In this document: in pieces, positions 1 through 11,706 of the stretch
How positions within the stretch are numbered: position 1 is the first letter of the stretch
Layout of the letters: the number at the start of each line of letters is the position of its first letter
Position numbers and translations under genes: made by a program
Assembly (NCBI RefSeq): GCF_964275005.1
Contig: NC_092697.1
Span: forward strand, 16,208,138 to 16,272,137
Origin: Diadema setosum
Taxonomy: Eukaryota; Echinodermata; Echinoidea; Diadematoida; Diadematidae
Length of the DNA: 64,000 bases
Direction of reading: 5' to 3'
The notes under the pieces: generated by a model
The model's database searches: none
Told to the model about the DNA's origin: nothing
What the model saw: the letters and a program-made list of their open reading frames with translations, nothing else

Positions 1-1430
1 AATTGCACATATTTCTTGATAAGATTGACTTTACTTGTAAATGTTTTTATCATTAGGTGCGTTTTCATTTCATTTTAATGAGAAACAAGCAAATATTCCC
101 GACATGATTCGAGTTCAAGATGAACCTTTAGATTCCTCAGAAAAGTGGTGACATCAAATTCCTAACATCCGAGGAAGGCACTTGTGGAATTATTTTGCGC
201 ATCCTCAGAAAACTGACAACTATTTGAACCTCCTCCGTGAAACGTACGGGGTAAAGGTCATTAACAATTGAATTAAGACCAACTGATCTTGGAACTAATT
301 GTTTATTCGCATTGTTTGTTTGTTTTCCGGTGAATTTGTTTATTTTCTCACAGGTCAGCTATAGTGTCTGCGCATTTTACTGTAGTTTTATTCAATGTTT
401 ATGTATTTTCATGTATACCTGTGGTAATACACGCAATATTTCTCATTATACAGTATCAAGAAGACATGGCATTTGTACCCTTTTTCGTGTATGAAGACAT
501 TGGTGTATAATTGTACCCTTTCATGGACTGATAGATATAGGTAGAATCATCCATTGCTTTTGTTTTGGTAATTTTTATGTAATATTCTTTTTTATTATGG
601 TGAGTGATCTTTTTTTTAATCTAATCTTTTTAAAAAAATAAAGAAATTGTGGTACACGTAGAATGCCGTGCTGCAGTCCTGCGAATGCTATTTCATTTGT
701 TCATTCAGAATCATGTCTTCTCAAAACAAAATTGAGTGAAAGTTGTGTGAAGAATGCACTGTGATGACCCCAAGGCACTCATGTTGCCATGACAACTGCC
801 ACCAATATACTTCACATGAATCCAACATACTGGTACTTGTTTGTTAAGGTAACACTATTGTCAAAGTGGAAATTTTCATGGTGTGGAAATTTTTGCGGTG
901 TTGAGATTTTCACACATTTCGCGCAACCAGAAGCTGGCACGAAAATAAAAACACGCAAATATTTTTGCGTGCCATATGTTTCTTTGTTTCGTTGGTCAAC
1001 ACTTTGATTCCGCGGAATCAAAAACAAATATTACTCATCTTAAACTCATCTTACCCAGCTGAGCGTGAAAAAAATTTCACACTCTGGTAAGATAGGATAA
1101 TGGAAGGTGGGGGGGGGGGGGGAGGCGGGCAGCCATGCACCATACCACACACTGCAAGTAGGGAATAACAGTTGTTGCCTTTACAAAAAGACAAACAAAC
1201 AACATTAGCAGCCGGCAATAACATTTTGCATCTCCCCCTAGTGGATCTACTGTAAAAATGGACATATTTTGCAGGAGTAATTCTGTGCCCTCATTCGGGT
1301 AAGATGACTTTTGCAAGTTTTAATTCAATCAGAATAAAAATACATGAATATCATTATACATACAAGTAAAAAAAAAAAATTGCTTCATATTCCAATATAT
1401 GTAGATGCATGAAAAATTCCGTTTTTGACA
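1..1430 (+). repeat. Unclassified interspersed repeat, copy A (cut by window start)
   Basis: Nearly the whole stretch has a colinear counterpart at about 23862-25255: aattgcacatatttcttgat at 1 and 23862, atgaatccaacatactggta at 816 and 24693, and gtagatgcatgaaaaattcc near both ends. Short open frames in it (789-1007) have equivalents in copy C, but neither encodes a recognisable protein. Family unknown. The stretch also contains a 12-14-nt G run at about 1109. Confidence 0.75.
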
Positions 1431-1431
1431 G

Positions 1432-1515
1432 TACAATCCGACTTCTCCTATCCGGACATGTCAGGACCGGCGCTCATCCGGATAAAGGATTTTGCCGGAT
1501 ATGGAAAACTCAACG
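1432..1515. mobile_element. Fragment of a pogo-type MITE
   Basis: tatccggacatgtcaggacc and gctcatccggataaaggatt match, in inverted orientation, the right end of the complete copy at 55812-56213. Only the terminal 80 bp or so is recognisable. It sits directly at the edge of repeat copy A. Confidence 0.55.
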
Positions 1516-1850
1516 TTCAAAACACGCAGCTGCCTATCCAATGGTAGCTACATGTATTAATTTTGCGAGAACGTGTCACATCCTCGTCAGCTGGTCTCCC
1601 CTCTTCCATTTGCGCTTTCTTGTGCCCCAACACACTGCACATGCAAAATCCTCAAATTTCCCAATATCGGTACAGAGATAGCACGTGTATTCGGATTTTG
1701 AGATGGGATTAGATTGGGGGGGGGGGGGTGGGACAGACGCGAGGAGGGCGATTACTCATTGTTCCATCTCCTTCGCTGGACTTACTCAGATTATGTAATG
1801 AATCTCTCAAATCACACTGGACATGCACAATGACTTCAATGCGCAAGGCT

Positions 1851-3765
1851 AATGCCCCTGTCACACTTTGCCGGATAAGGCAACCGCATGGAACCGAAGG
1901 TCGATTTTTAATTGGCATCCGTTGATATCCGTTAAAATGCGTTTCACGTCCTTTTTATCATTTGGATGGACATTTGTCTTCCGGTGATGTTCGTCAGAGT
2001 GGCCAAAAAACTTTTTGCATGCACAACATTTTTCCTCGCCAAAAACGGATAGCGCGATCCGACCCTTGTCCTATAGTTGCACGATTTCTCCTGTATCTGT
2101 ACTGTACTTTGTCGTTTCCCTCGCGTTTCGATCCGCTAGGCCTCCTGTAAAGTCCGTTGCTGCAGAATGCCGACATGGCCCTCCAAAAGTATTAATATTG
2201 CCGCCTGGAGGAGGGAAAGCAAATAACAGAGAAGGCAGATGCGGTCCAAGAAGTGGCAAATTGGTCCTGAGAGACACAGGCAATTTGGTTTGAATGACCA
2301 ATTGTCATAGACACAAAGGCGAAACAAATTCGAACTACTTTGCTAAGTCTCCCCGATTTACCATGCAAGTTAATGTTGTGTTTCAGGTGAAAAGGTGAGA
2401 GGCACATCAATAAGAACGCAAAATGCAATATATGTTTTAAGTCGGAAAGACCATCATATTCTTGGGGGGGGGGGGCTTCTCACCCCTCTGTGACAGGACA
2501 ACAAGTCTTTCGGAAAAGCAAGATTTTCAGTCAGTTCACTATCATGGCTGCTATAAGATTGTTGTAAATACTGAGGAACTGCAGAGATCTAAACAAAATT
2601 TATGGAAGCATGCATAATTTATACACTAGTTGTAGGTTTTACCAGCAAAAAGGACAGCCTTGATAAGATTCGCTATCATGGGGCAATAAAGTATATTCGA
2701 TATGACTGGGCATCGGCTGAGATAAACTGTTGGATATTCACAGGTTAAAGGTTATGAGTGAACTTTGACTTAAAAATGAGACAATTAAGTATAAGCCATC
2801 AAAATCAAAACCATTGACGTCAAGGTTCGAATAGCATTCGGAAATCTAACTAAGCCATCTTACTGTAATGTGACTGTGATGCATTTGATTTGATGTATCA
2901 CAGAAACTGTTTGAGAGAAAATAGGGACTGCTTCAAACCTTGAGTCAATGTCCAAATTTGAAAAATGTATTGCCGACACTGATATTGTGAATGTAGTCAA
3001 AATAGTGTTTATGACTTCAGGATCTTCAAATACAATGGATGAGTTTAAAGAAGAATAATTATGTGCCTTTACTTGAGAAAATCAACGTTCATCCGGCTGT
3101 CAATCATTATAAAGAACATCTGAAAAAAAAATCAATCAGAAACAAAAAAGAGAGAAGGTTAAATTTGTGAAGTAACATCGGGCATGAATGAAAGTGATTT
3201 TGTGTAAAGTGAAAAACTTCTGGGTAAATCTGCATATAAGTGATATTTAGGACCAAAATGAAGAAAGCGGTGTCAAAGGTCTAGCAACGTAGCCAACATA
3301 TTGAGAAGGAGGCTAAGTCTTGGCCTTCGATCCCTTGGCATATTGATGGGAACTGATATGAGATGTTAAGTGAAGTGCGCAGGTAGTAGAAGCAAAACTG
3401 GCAGAGTGTCGGACGCTCCAAGATGATGTAACAAATGTATAGCCAATAGCACTAACGTCAATGGATCTCTGACGTTCGATGTACGTCTCATGCGTCACCT
3501 ATGTGTTCCTCGTGCGTTTTGTCCTGTGGGCAAGCAGTTCATATTCGTTTTTTAGTCGTTTGCGCACGTTTCACTGTCCTGTACACAATCGCCCCAGGTT
3601 CGTTGTTTATTCGTTTGGTTCGGCCCCTATACCGTGCACGTATCCTCCTCTAAAACGGAAACTTTGCACTTTGTCCACCGGATTGACGATTTGAACAACG
3701 GATGAGCAAAATATCGCCCGTTGTTTAAACGGTGGGCCTACCCGGCAAAGTGTGACAGGGGCTTA
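1851..3765. mobile_element. Harbinger-like non-autonomous DNA transposon, about 1.9 kb
   Basis: Terminal inverted repeats CCCCTGTCACACTTTGCCGG (from 1854) and its complement (ending at about 3763) are flanked by taa on both sides, which suits a PIF/Harbinger three-base target duplication. No transposase-like frame is visible inside; the interior holds a (G)11 run at 2465 and AT-rich sequence. Superfamily assignment rests on termini and target site only. Confidence 0.6.
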
Positions 3766-3774
3766 ACATCAAGG

Positions 3775-4286
3775 AGGTTCAAGAGAATGGAGTCACAACC
3801 GTCTTCCTTTGCTAGATGTTCGATGCCACCACTCGAAAACATTTGAAGCATGTCCCAAACAGGATCTGCAACGCAGAAAGGAAGACAATTGACTCGTGTC
3901 TCATTGCATAATCACCAGCCACTTTCTAAGGAAGACATGTCTTTGTGATGGTAATTACTTTTCGCTATCCCTTTTTAAAAAAGGTAGGTGGTACAGAGAC
4001 GAGGATGCGCGAATAGAAATTGCAAAAAAAAAAATTGCTAAAATAAAGATGAAAATCACTCGACTGGGCATACAGGGGAACTAATCTGATATATCTCTCA
4101 ATAAAGACTTATACTTGAAGATTATTCCATATTAGTTTTATTTGTGGAAATTAAGTGGACAAGTGCTAAAACCGGCTTTCCAGGATGGGACAGTTTTAAA
4201 CATTCTCACATGATACAGCTCTGATTTACGATTTTGCACAAATTTCTGGACGGGATTGACTTTTGTCTTTCATGCTTTATCATTAA
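3775..4286 (+). repeat. Unclassified interspersed repeat, copy B, left part
   Basis: gatgccaccactcgaaaaca, cagccactttctaaggaaga and aactaatctgatatatctct line up with 23408-23745 of copy C. Divergence is clearly higher than between copies A and C. The copy is interrupted at 4286 by a TTAA element and resumes at 5309. Confidence 0.65.
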
Positions 4287-5308
4287 AGTATGGTGAACGA
4301 GACATTAACCCTATAAAGCCCAAGCTATTTTTACCCCTTCCAGGCCCAAGGGGGGGGGGGGCACATTGTGCCCCCCCCCCCCATATAACTTCTTTATTAT
4401 AAATTATGATGTATGACCGTCATATTTGGCACATGGATAGAGCAACTCATACTCTACATGACCCAACATTTGAAATTTCTCAAGGTCATTCACTGAGGGC
4501 GCTATTCACCAAAATATAAAGAAATACATAGGAAATACGCTGAAATCATTTTTTTTTATTTCTTTATCCCCAGCATAAATGCTTTTATTTCATATCAATC
4601 ATTTTAATATTTACCACAAAGGAAAAGCAAGTAAACCTTCACCATTTGTCGTGGTTGAAATTTCTCAAGGTCAACATATGGGGACGCTATACACTACAAT
4701 ATAAAGAAATATATGAAACCTATGATGTATTGCTTGGAATAAATACATATATTGGTATCACATTTCATATTTCCAAAATATTGAAATTTTGAGTTTGCAG
4801 ATTGATAATATGATAAACAAATGATATTACAAGATAAGCATGTGTAAAGATAACACAAAATAAAAGGGTAGTCTTTATTGGAAAATGCTGTGTTTTCGAT
4901 TATTTCTATTATATCCATTGTGTAATGCCTATGTCATATGAAAATAAAGAAAATAATAAGAAAACCATTTCAGAGTAATTCACAACCATAATTACTTCAC
5001 CATTTGGTCCTTTGGCAAATTACAGCCAAGAAAACTCCCATTTCATCAATTATTACATTGTTAACTGAAATTGGAACAGAAAATCATGCAAAATCTGACG
5101 AACATGGTTGTCAGTTTACGGTTGCCATGGCAACCAGCAATATCGGACATAGCTAAATTATACATCAAAATGTTCGCAATAAGATTTAGGAAAAGTCACC
5201 AAATTTGGTTGAAATCGGGTAAAGGGTGTAGGAGTGGCAAACGAAAATATGGTATGTATAAATCACCCTGTTTATGAATATCGTCCTTTTTTTCTCGTTC
5301 ACCATACT
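4287..5308. mobile_element. TTAA-flanked DNA transposon without transposase, 1022 bp
   Basis: Perfect 16-bp terminal inverted repeats AGTATGGTGAACGAGA and TCTCGTTCACCATACT lie between TTAA duplications (4283-4286 and 5309-5312). The TTAA target is typical of piggyBac-type elements. The interior has runs of G and C around 4350 that can fold back on each other, and no coding sequence. The corresponding position in copies A and C (for example at about 50-55) lacks the insert. Confidence 0.8.
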
Positions 5309-5560
5309 TTAAGTGAAATTTCATATCATTAAATAAATAACCAAAATATAGCCAACATTATGTTAACATTCAAAATGAATGTTCAGATTGCTCAGCAAGA
5401 CAGCGGCGTCGAACATCGATTATCAAAGGCACAAATGCCCCTGTGGAATTCTTTTGTACATCAATAGAAAACTGACAACTGTTTAAATAATTACAGCCAG
5501 TTGGAACTCCAACTCTTAAACCTCCTTACTTACATAAAAGGGGAACAGACGACAATTGGG
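5309..5560 (+). repeat. Unclassified interspersed repeat, copy B, right part
   Basis: Resumes directly after the TTAA element: gattgctcagcaagacagcg, then ggcacaaatgcccctgtgga and gaaaactgacaactg, matching 23996-24090 of copy C and 130-225 of copy A. The far end fades out. Confidence 0.55.
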
Positions 5561-6827
5561 CGAACTTAATCAATGAAGCCAATTGCGGTATACGATTTCT
5601 TTGATTTTACTCATTTCATCCGATTGATACACATAGTGCGCACATGAAGTCAGACACTGCTCACCCTGTTACAAAATTATCATAGTCCTATTTACTATAC
5701 TACACAGGCGAAGCGGTTTCAATTATAATTATAAAAAACATTACAACGGTACTCATGCAGCACGCATCCTGCGTTTGTCACCAAAAAAAAAAAAAAATGC
5801 CAGCATTATAATAGTCTTTAAAAACCATGAATTTAACGGCATGTCTGTTTGAAAGAGATCGTATCATAAGGTAAATTTATTAATCCATACTTTATCGTAT
5901 ATTATTACAGCGACTCCCGGTCAGAACTCTGCCACCAGTAAAATTGAATGATGCAAGAAAAATAATAAAAAAAATAAGATAAAACAGATTTTAAATGCCA
6001 CTTTTTTCTCGAGGAAGAGACATCGCGGAAAAATCAGACTAGACGAAATGAGAGCCTGTGTTGCTGCAGGTGACACATTCAACAAGGAAATTCCACCATT
6101 TACACAGGCAGATAAGGACAATGAGTCCGACACCAAGCAAACAATGCCCACGAGTTCGACACTAGCAAAAAAGACCCACGAGTTTTGGACTCATGGGCCT
6201 TATTTGCTTAGTGTCGGACTCATGGGCTGTATGACTCGTGAGCTGTATGATTCGTGGGTGTCGACCGCTGTGACGTGCGCACCTGTTATTCGGGGGGGGG
6301 GGGGTCAGAATAGAGTCATTGGAGACAACGAACTTTGCCTCTCTGCTCCATTCTAATGAAATAGTTTTGCAGAATCTGAAGGAGCACTAGGAACACAGCT
6401 ACGGTTCTCGATTCTATAGAGGCACTTTGATGTCCCCATTACTATATATACTTTTACTTGCACTTTAACAGAGAATTAAAATGGGGGGAAAAGCAAATTA
6501 TCAAGTTCCGGTTTTGAAAGGACAAGATGGCATGAGAACAAAACATCTGCTTTATCACTGGTGTTTGAAAAGAAGAAGAAGAAGAAAGATTCATCTGGGT
6601 TGCAACAAGCTAGTTCGCAGTTCCACTTTGCGCGTGAGCAGAAAAGAAGGTCATTCGTACCATCAGGCATACTGATTTTTTTTTTTATTCACTGTGTCAC
6701 AAAATGTGCACACTAGTAGTTATGTACATGTATGATGTACTGTATGCATGGTTGTTTTAATGTGTTTGCATAAAAGTTGACCAGATTAGTGGAGAATATT
6801 CTATTTGGTATAGCTACAATACATGCT
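5561..6827. other. Intergenic stretch with alternating-orientation short repeats
   Basis: No gene recognised. At 6115-6275 the motif gactcatgggctgtat and its complements occur several times in both orientations; the same motif set recurs at 10195-10450. A (G)12 run lies at 6292 and a run of aag triplets at about 6571. The rest shows nothing I can name. Confidence 0.5.
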
Positions 6828-7757
6828 TGTGACAGGAAATACATTATAGCTCACTCAATCTAGAATGATATCTCACCCAATCCAGAATGTTCTAAGAAGT
6901 GCTTACATATTTGGCTGAGTGATGCACTGTCCCTGTAGCCCAATGTGATTGGTGGTTATTTTTGGCAGGATGTTATGCACATAGTTAGGCAGTGAGTCAG
7001 CTAGGATTTCTGGAACAGTCTTGGACTTGCTAGTAAATACAAGTGTGTAGCCCCGGGTTGGAGCAAATTACAGAATATTCAAGAAAGGGGTGAATGGACA
7101 TATATAAGCCGGAGAGATTTACGTCACTTCTGGCTCTGAAGCGACTTGTTATAGTCAGTCCTGTGTTACCTGCTGACCTGTTATGTTTGTGGAGATAAGG
7201 CCTGGGAGACATTTTGCCTGCAGAGAATTAATTTGCCTACATTGGAGATAGACTCCATTTTTATGTCATATGGACATTGCTACGGCAAAGCTGTCACGGG
7301 CTGGATTCCTAGCTGGACATTATTCAGTGAATCATCATTCAACGCATCAACTGGACGCGGTCGTCATAACGTTCGGATTCTGCACGTTTTGCTGTGGAAG
7401 TATACCCTGGATTTTCACCCTGGATATAGATCTATAACGTGGATTATTGTACCCTGTGCCTCTGGATTTACGTCGGAGGAATCATTCATCGGTGCATCGG
7501 GGATCATTCACCTGTGCATCGAACATCGTATTTGGACATTTCCAGGGGATTACATGGACCTTGTGATTTAAGTTTTGGCTGTAATGCATGTAAGTGATTC
7601 CATCACCGATTTATAATTGTTTCTAGTGATCATTATTGTACTGCTGTGAAAACTGATTACGAGTCTGTACCCACAATATCACTGTTAATAAACTGCCTGA
7701 ACGTTAGTTGATTGTTTCTTTTGTGCGATCATTCTCAGTGTGATTTTGGTCGTAACA
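6828..7757 (+). mobile_element. Possible solo LTR of a gypsy-like retrotransposon (fossil)
   Basis: The stretch opens TGTGACAGG and closes GTAACA. It contains a TATA-like tatataag (around 7100) followed about 100 bp later by plausible leader sequence, and an AATAAA (7686) near the 3' end, the order expected of an LTR. No internal retroviral genes adjoin it and the flanking five bases do not form a clear target duplication, so it would be an old solo copy. The 112-codon open frame at 7233-7571 matches no family I recognise. Confidence 0.4.
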
Positions 7758-8973
7758 ACTGGAATAAACATCTGTGATGTAATGATTAACCCCATTCATG
7801 TAATCCTCATAAATAATACTTGCCAGCACATACACGTGACAGCAAAAGTGGTATTTTGCAATATCACTAGAAAGAAGTTGTTGATACATTAAATGCAAAA
7901 TAATGAAATGGGTGCAAAATTAATTTCTACTACGCAAGTTCATTCTTTGTTTGAACAGGAATGATAAATCCCATAAATTGTTTTTACGTAGAGGGAAATG
8001 CATTATGTCGCTCTGAAAATGAGTGAAGTGCCTCTAACCGACTAAGAAAAAGGAAAGATCATTCGTACTATACGGTGCTCATGAACTACCCCCGAGCTGC
8101 CTTTTTGGTTGATATGCACATAAAATGAGACGTATTGTGAAGAAATGAACATTATTCTTTCTGAGTTGACATTACCCAACAACTCTTACAATGGAATGAA
8201 CTTATGTTCACGTCTTCAGTAAGCGATAACCTAAAACATCGATTTGATAAACATCAATAATTTTTTTTAATTGAAGTAAATCAGTGGTTTATGAGGATAA
8301 ACATAATTTCACTTAATACAGAGTGGAAAATTGCAAGTATTTTATGAATGTGATTATTTACATTATGGGTTAGCTTTGAAGAGAAAGTTAGGGAGAATAC
8401 TTTTTGCTTTTTTTTTTTACCTGAATCACAATTGGGGAGCTTTGTACCTGAAGGAGAAAAAAGTTCGTCAGGTTTAACACTTTTTTTTTTTTTGGTAACA
8501 GAAAGCTGATCAATTCATGTTATATTCACGCGCCATTGTTTACAATTGTCTAAGAAGAAGGTACAGTGTAGTGGATACAATTTGTAAGTTGGAGTCATGG
8601 TTACGATGACCCAAAATTGCTTCTGTCTTCCGCCCTGAAACGCGTGTTCACCTTTTCAACGCCTCTATATGATCCCTGCTGACTACACGGAAGTTCCTGT
8701 CATTGTATACAAGTGGAATAAGCAACTCGTCTATCATGCTTTACTTTATTGATGTCGGACTTTGGTAATGTTTTACGGGGAAAAAAAAAAAAGATGTTTC
8801 TCTTCAAAAAAAGAAACGTCGCAAAATAACCAAGGATTGCGCTCTTCCGCAAGCAAACTGATGTCAAAATCGTCCAAATTTGGCAACGCTTTCGATACAC
8901 GTTCAGCATGCCCAACCTCCCCCCGAAGTAGGAGGAAGACATTATTCGATCCATGTTTGTGCATTTCTTTCAG
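7758..8973. other. Intergenic stretch without recognised features
   Basis: AT-rich with several T and A homopolymers (8408, 8482, 8780). No coding potential, RNA gene or terminal inverted repeat was noticed. Confidence 0.4.
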
Positions 8974-9109
8974 TGCCCTTCACTTTGCACGTACTCAACT
9001 GGCCCTTGGATATCATTCATTGCTGTGTTTTTGACGATAAAAGTTTAGTGGCACTGTTGGTGGATCGCAATCTATACCCAAGTCAACTTGTAGTCGTCAC
9101 CTCATCTCA
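8974..9109 (+). CDS. Orphan exon-like open frame, possibly a WD-protein exon
   Basis: Between acceptor ttctttcag and donor CTCA|gtaagt lies a 136-bp open frame reading PFTLHVLNWPLDIIHCCVFD and DKSLVALLVDRNLYPSQLVV. The W.LD...FD...L..LL pattern faintly resembles the last blade of WDR4-type proteins (QVWDVAF...LWVL), but the match is too weak for a name. No partner exon in a matching phase was found nearby on this strand. It may be a relic of a gene, an exon of a gene reaching in from outside, or chance. Confidence 0.22.
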
Positions 9110-9576
9110 GTAAGTCTTTTTTTTTTTTAAGATGTGTTTTGTGTTAAATTGTTTTTCTGACAAATATTGGAAATCTATTGGCTTGATGACCTCCATAACA
9201 ATGGGACGATATCTCTAAAATACTCAGGGAACAGTCTGGCTGAATTTAGCATGACTGTATTAACAGTATTTACTGATAGAATTATTATATGCTGTTGGTT
9301 ATACTTTCAGCATGTATGTATCCTTATCTTTGTGTATCTCAAATATGATAAACTTTATGCAATTTGGAGTTAATGATCACCTGTTCTGGCAAGTTGATTG
9401 GGCTCTACCGTAAAACGCTGATGAATGTTCAAGCCTGACAAATGGAGAAGTTGTTTTGATTATTAAGTCACCTGAGCAGATATGGCCAGAAGATTCCCCC
9501 ATACTAATCATCGTAATCTTAGAATGTCTCGTATTATCATTCTCTTTTTATCGGGGAAAGGGGTTCTACTTGATTT

Positions 9577-9639
9577 TATATAATATAATATAATATAATA
9601 TAATATAATATAATATAATATAATATAATATAATATAAT
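9577..9639. repeat. (TAATA)n microsatellite
   Basis: About twelve copies of the pentamer taata, directly abutting the 167-bp tandem duplication. Confidence 0.95.
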
Positions 9640-9967
9640 TTGTTGTCTTTCCTCCTCTTTTCATCCTTTGTTTCCAGGTCCAATCATTTTAATGTATACT
9701 CTTATTCTTCCTACAACCTGATTCTTATTTCATTTATTTTTGTTATTTCAGTTTCATTTCACCAGGGTATACATTGTATTCTCTTCAAGACCTGCGTGTA
9801 TATAATTTGTTGTCTTTCCTCCTCTTTTCATCCTTTGTTTCCAGGTCCAATCATTTTAATGTATACTCTTATTCTTCCTACAACCTGATTCTTATTTCAT
9901 TTATTTTTGTTATTTCAGTTTCATTTCACCAGGGTATACATTGTATTCTCTTCAAGACCTGCGTGTA
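9634..9967. repeat. 167-bp tandem duplication, two copies
   Basis: The block starting ttgttgtctttcctcctctt at 9640 recurs at 9807 and continues to gacctgcgtgtata/cag. The two units look identical over their full length, implying a recent event. Open frames through both units are a by-product of the repeat. Confidence 0.93.
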
Positions 9968-10194
9968 CAGTTCCTGCTCTTTTAGAGAGCCTGATGTTAA
10001 CATTATATTTCATTCTCTCACTACAGAAGAATGAGTGTGTTTAGACTTAAGACCAACTGTTGTAAGAGAAGTATCTCTAGATATAGGAGTCAGTAGAAGT
10101 TACCCCTCACATTTTATGATATATTCAAATCAACGCATTTAAACAGTTAAAGCAACACCGGCTGTTAATTTGGTTGCACGTCACGAGACCGATA

Positions 10195-10455
10195 CCCATA
10201 CGAGTCATATAGCCCGTGGACGAGCTATACAGCCCATGAATCATACAGCCCACGGGTTATACAGCTCACGACTCACACAGCCCATGAGTTGACACTAAGC
10301 AAAACAAGGTCCACGGGACCGACACATTACACACCCGCCACTGTGTTTTATCTGTCGAACTCGTGGGCTGTTTTTAACCGAGTGTCGAACTCATGGGCTG
10401 TATGAATCCTGACCTGTATGACTGGTGCGTGTCGGTCTCGTGGGATGACCGCGTC
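10195..10455. repeat. Alternating-orientation cluster of a 15-20-bp motif
   Basis: Variants of cagcccatgagt and gactcatgggctgtat occur at least eight times, first mostly in one orientation (10205-10290) and then in the other (10355-10430), so the block can fold into a long imperfect stem. A shorter relative lies at 6115-6275. Confidence 0.65.
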
Positions 10456-10505
10456 TGTTTTGCTTTCAAGCAGGCCGACATAATAGCTGTCTCAGAAGCA
10501 ATGAT

Positions 10506-11706
10506 TTAGTCCATGGGCCAGGCCAGATATTGGTACCACCTGAGGTGGCAAAACCTTTTTGGTGTCATTTTGTTTGTTGGCCATAGATATGCTTATCAAG
10601 CTATGATAGCATTTCCAAATGAGTAGCTTAGTCATAATAAATGAATTTTTAACCAATTTGGTCTCGTTGTTATATCCCTATACTTCTGAACCGAGACTAA
10701 CCGCTATACAAAGAAGAGCTCTGTCTTCTGTATGTTCACAGGTGTTCTGTTGTAAACGCGGTGCGCTTAGTCTTTATTCAAGGCAGCGAAGGGAATATCC
10801 AAAGGTTATGTTGTTGTTGTTGTTTTTGTATTTGAGACGCGTCATTCAAATGTGAATATTTACGCCTTTATCTTTGTAATATGATTATTTTACATATAAT
10901 AAATAAATTAAAAAAATAATAAGTTTTACTATCATTTTTATGCGCGCTATGTGTCTGCTGTTATACGGTTGATGTCCACATCGCTTAGTCTTTATTCAAG
11001 ACGGCGAAGGGAATATCCAAAGCCTATAATACAGTGTATATCCCTTTATCTAAAAACAACAACGAAAAAAAAGTAATTCCTCGTGAATTTTACCTTATTT
11101 TTCAATTATTAATCATTTTCCAGTGAAAACGCTACGGTAAAAACACTAATACCACTCCAATGTCGCTTTATTTCCATCCAACAATGAAAAATAATGCAAA
11201 AACAATGTACCGGTACACTACAATACATTATAATAAATAATATTGTAAATGAACAGAGTGATTTTTGTTTAAAACTGATGTATTTGTTGAGAGGGTAGTA
11301 TAAAAACAGTATAGATAATCCCTTTTATTAGGAACTTTAGATTTGATAACGGTACATTCTTCTAGATAAAGACTAAGCGCACCGCGTGACAGCTGTGGAC
11401 ATCATAACCCTTTGGATATTCCCTTCGCTGCTTTGAATAAAGACTAAGCGCACCGCGTTTACAACAGAACACCTGTGGACATACAGAAGACAGTGCTCTT
11501 CTTTGTATAGGCGGTTAGTTTCGATTCAGAAGTATAGGGATATTAAAACGAGACCAAATTGGTTAAAAATTCATTTAATATGACTAAGCTACTCATTTGG
11601 AAATGCTAAGCATATCTATGCCCGACAAACAAAATGACACCAAAAAGGTTTTGCCACCTCAGGTGGTACCAATAACCCATTTTTCGGGTCTTGGCCCATG
11701 GACTAA
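10506..11706. mobile_element. 1.2-kb element with roughly 300-bp terminal inverted repeats
   Basis: The left arm 10506-10808 is matched in reverse by 11393-11706: ttagtccatgggcca/tggcccatggactaa at the ends, then ccacctgaggtggcaaaacc, ctatacttctgaaccgagac and aagggaatatccaaag inside. The subterminal cttagtctttattcaa block also appears at 10984 and again near 11362, giving extra internal repeats. The central 580 bp is AT-rich and non-coding. It is a non-autonomous DNA transposon with long inverted repeats; the superfamily is not settled because the target duplication is unclear. Confidence 0.8.

Noticed and set aside
789-1027. ORF conserved between 0.8 kb and 24.8 kb as a gene family
   Set aside because: The resemblance follows from the flanking DNA repeat, which is equally conserved outside the ORF, and the reading frame contains no known domain.
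7233-7571. 112-aa plus-strand ORF as a gene
   Set aside because: It falls inside the proposed LTR, has no recognisable domain and no splice or coding context.
9640-10034. 82-86-aa ORFs with repeated sequence
   Set aside because: Their similarity to each other is simply the 167-bp DNA duplication.
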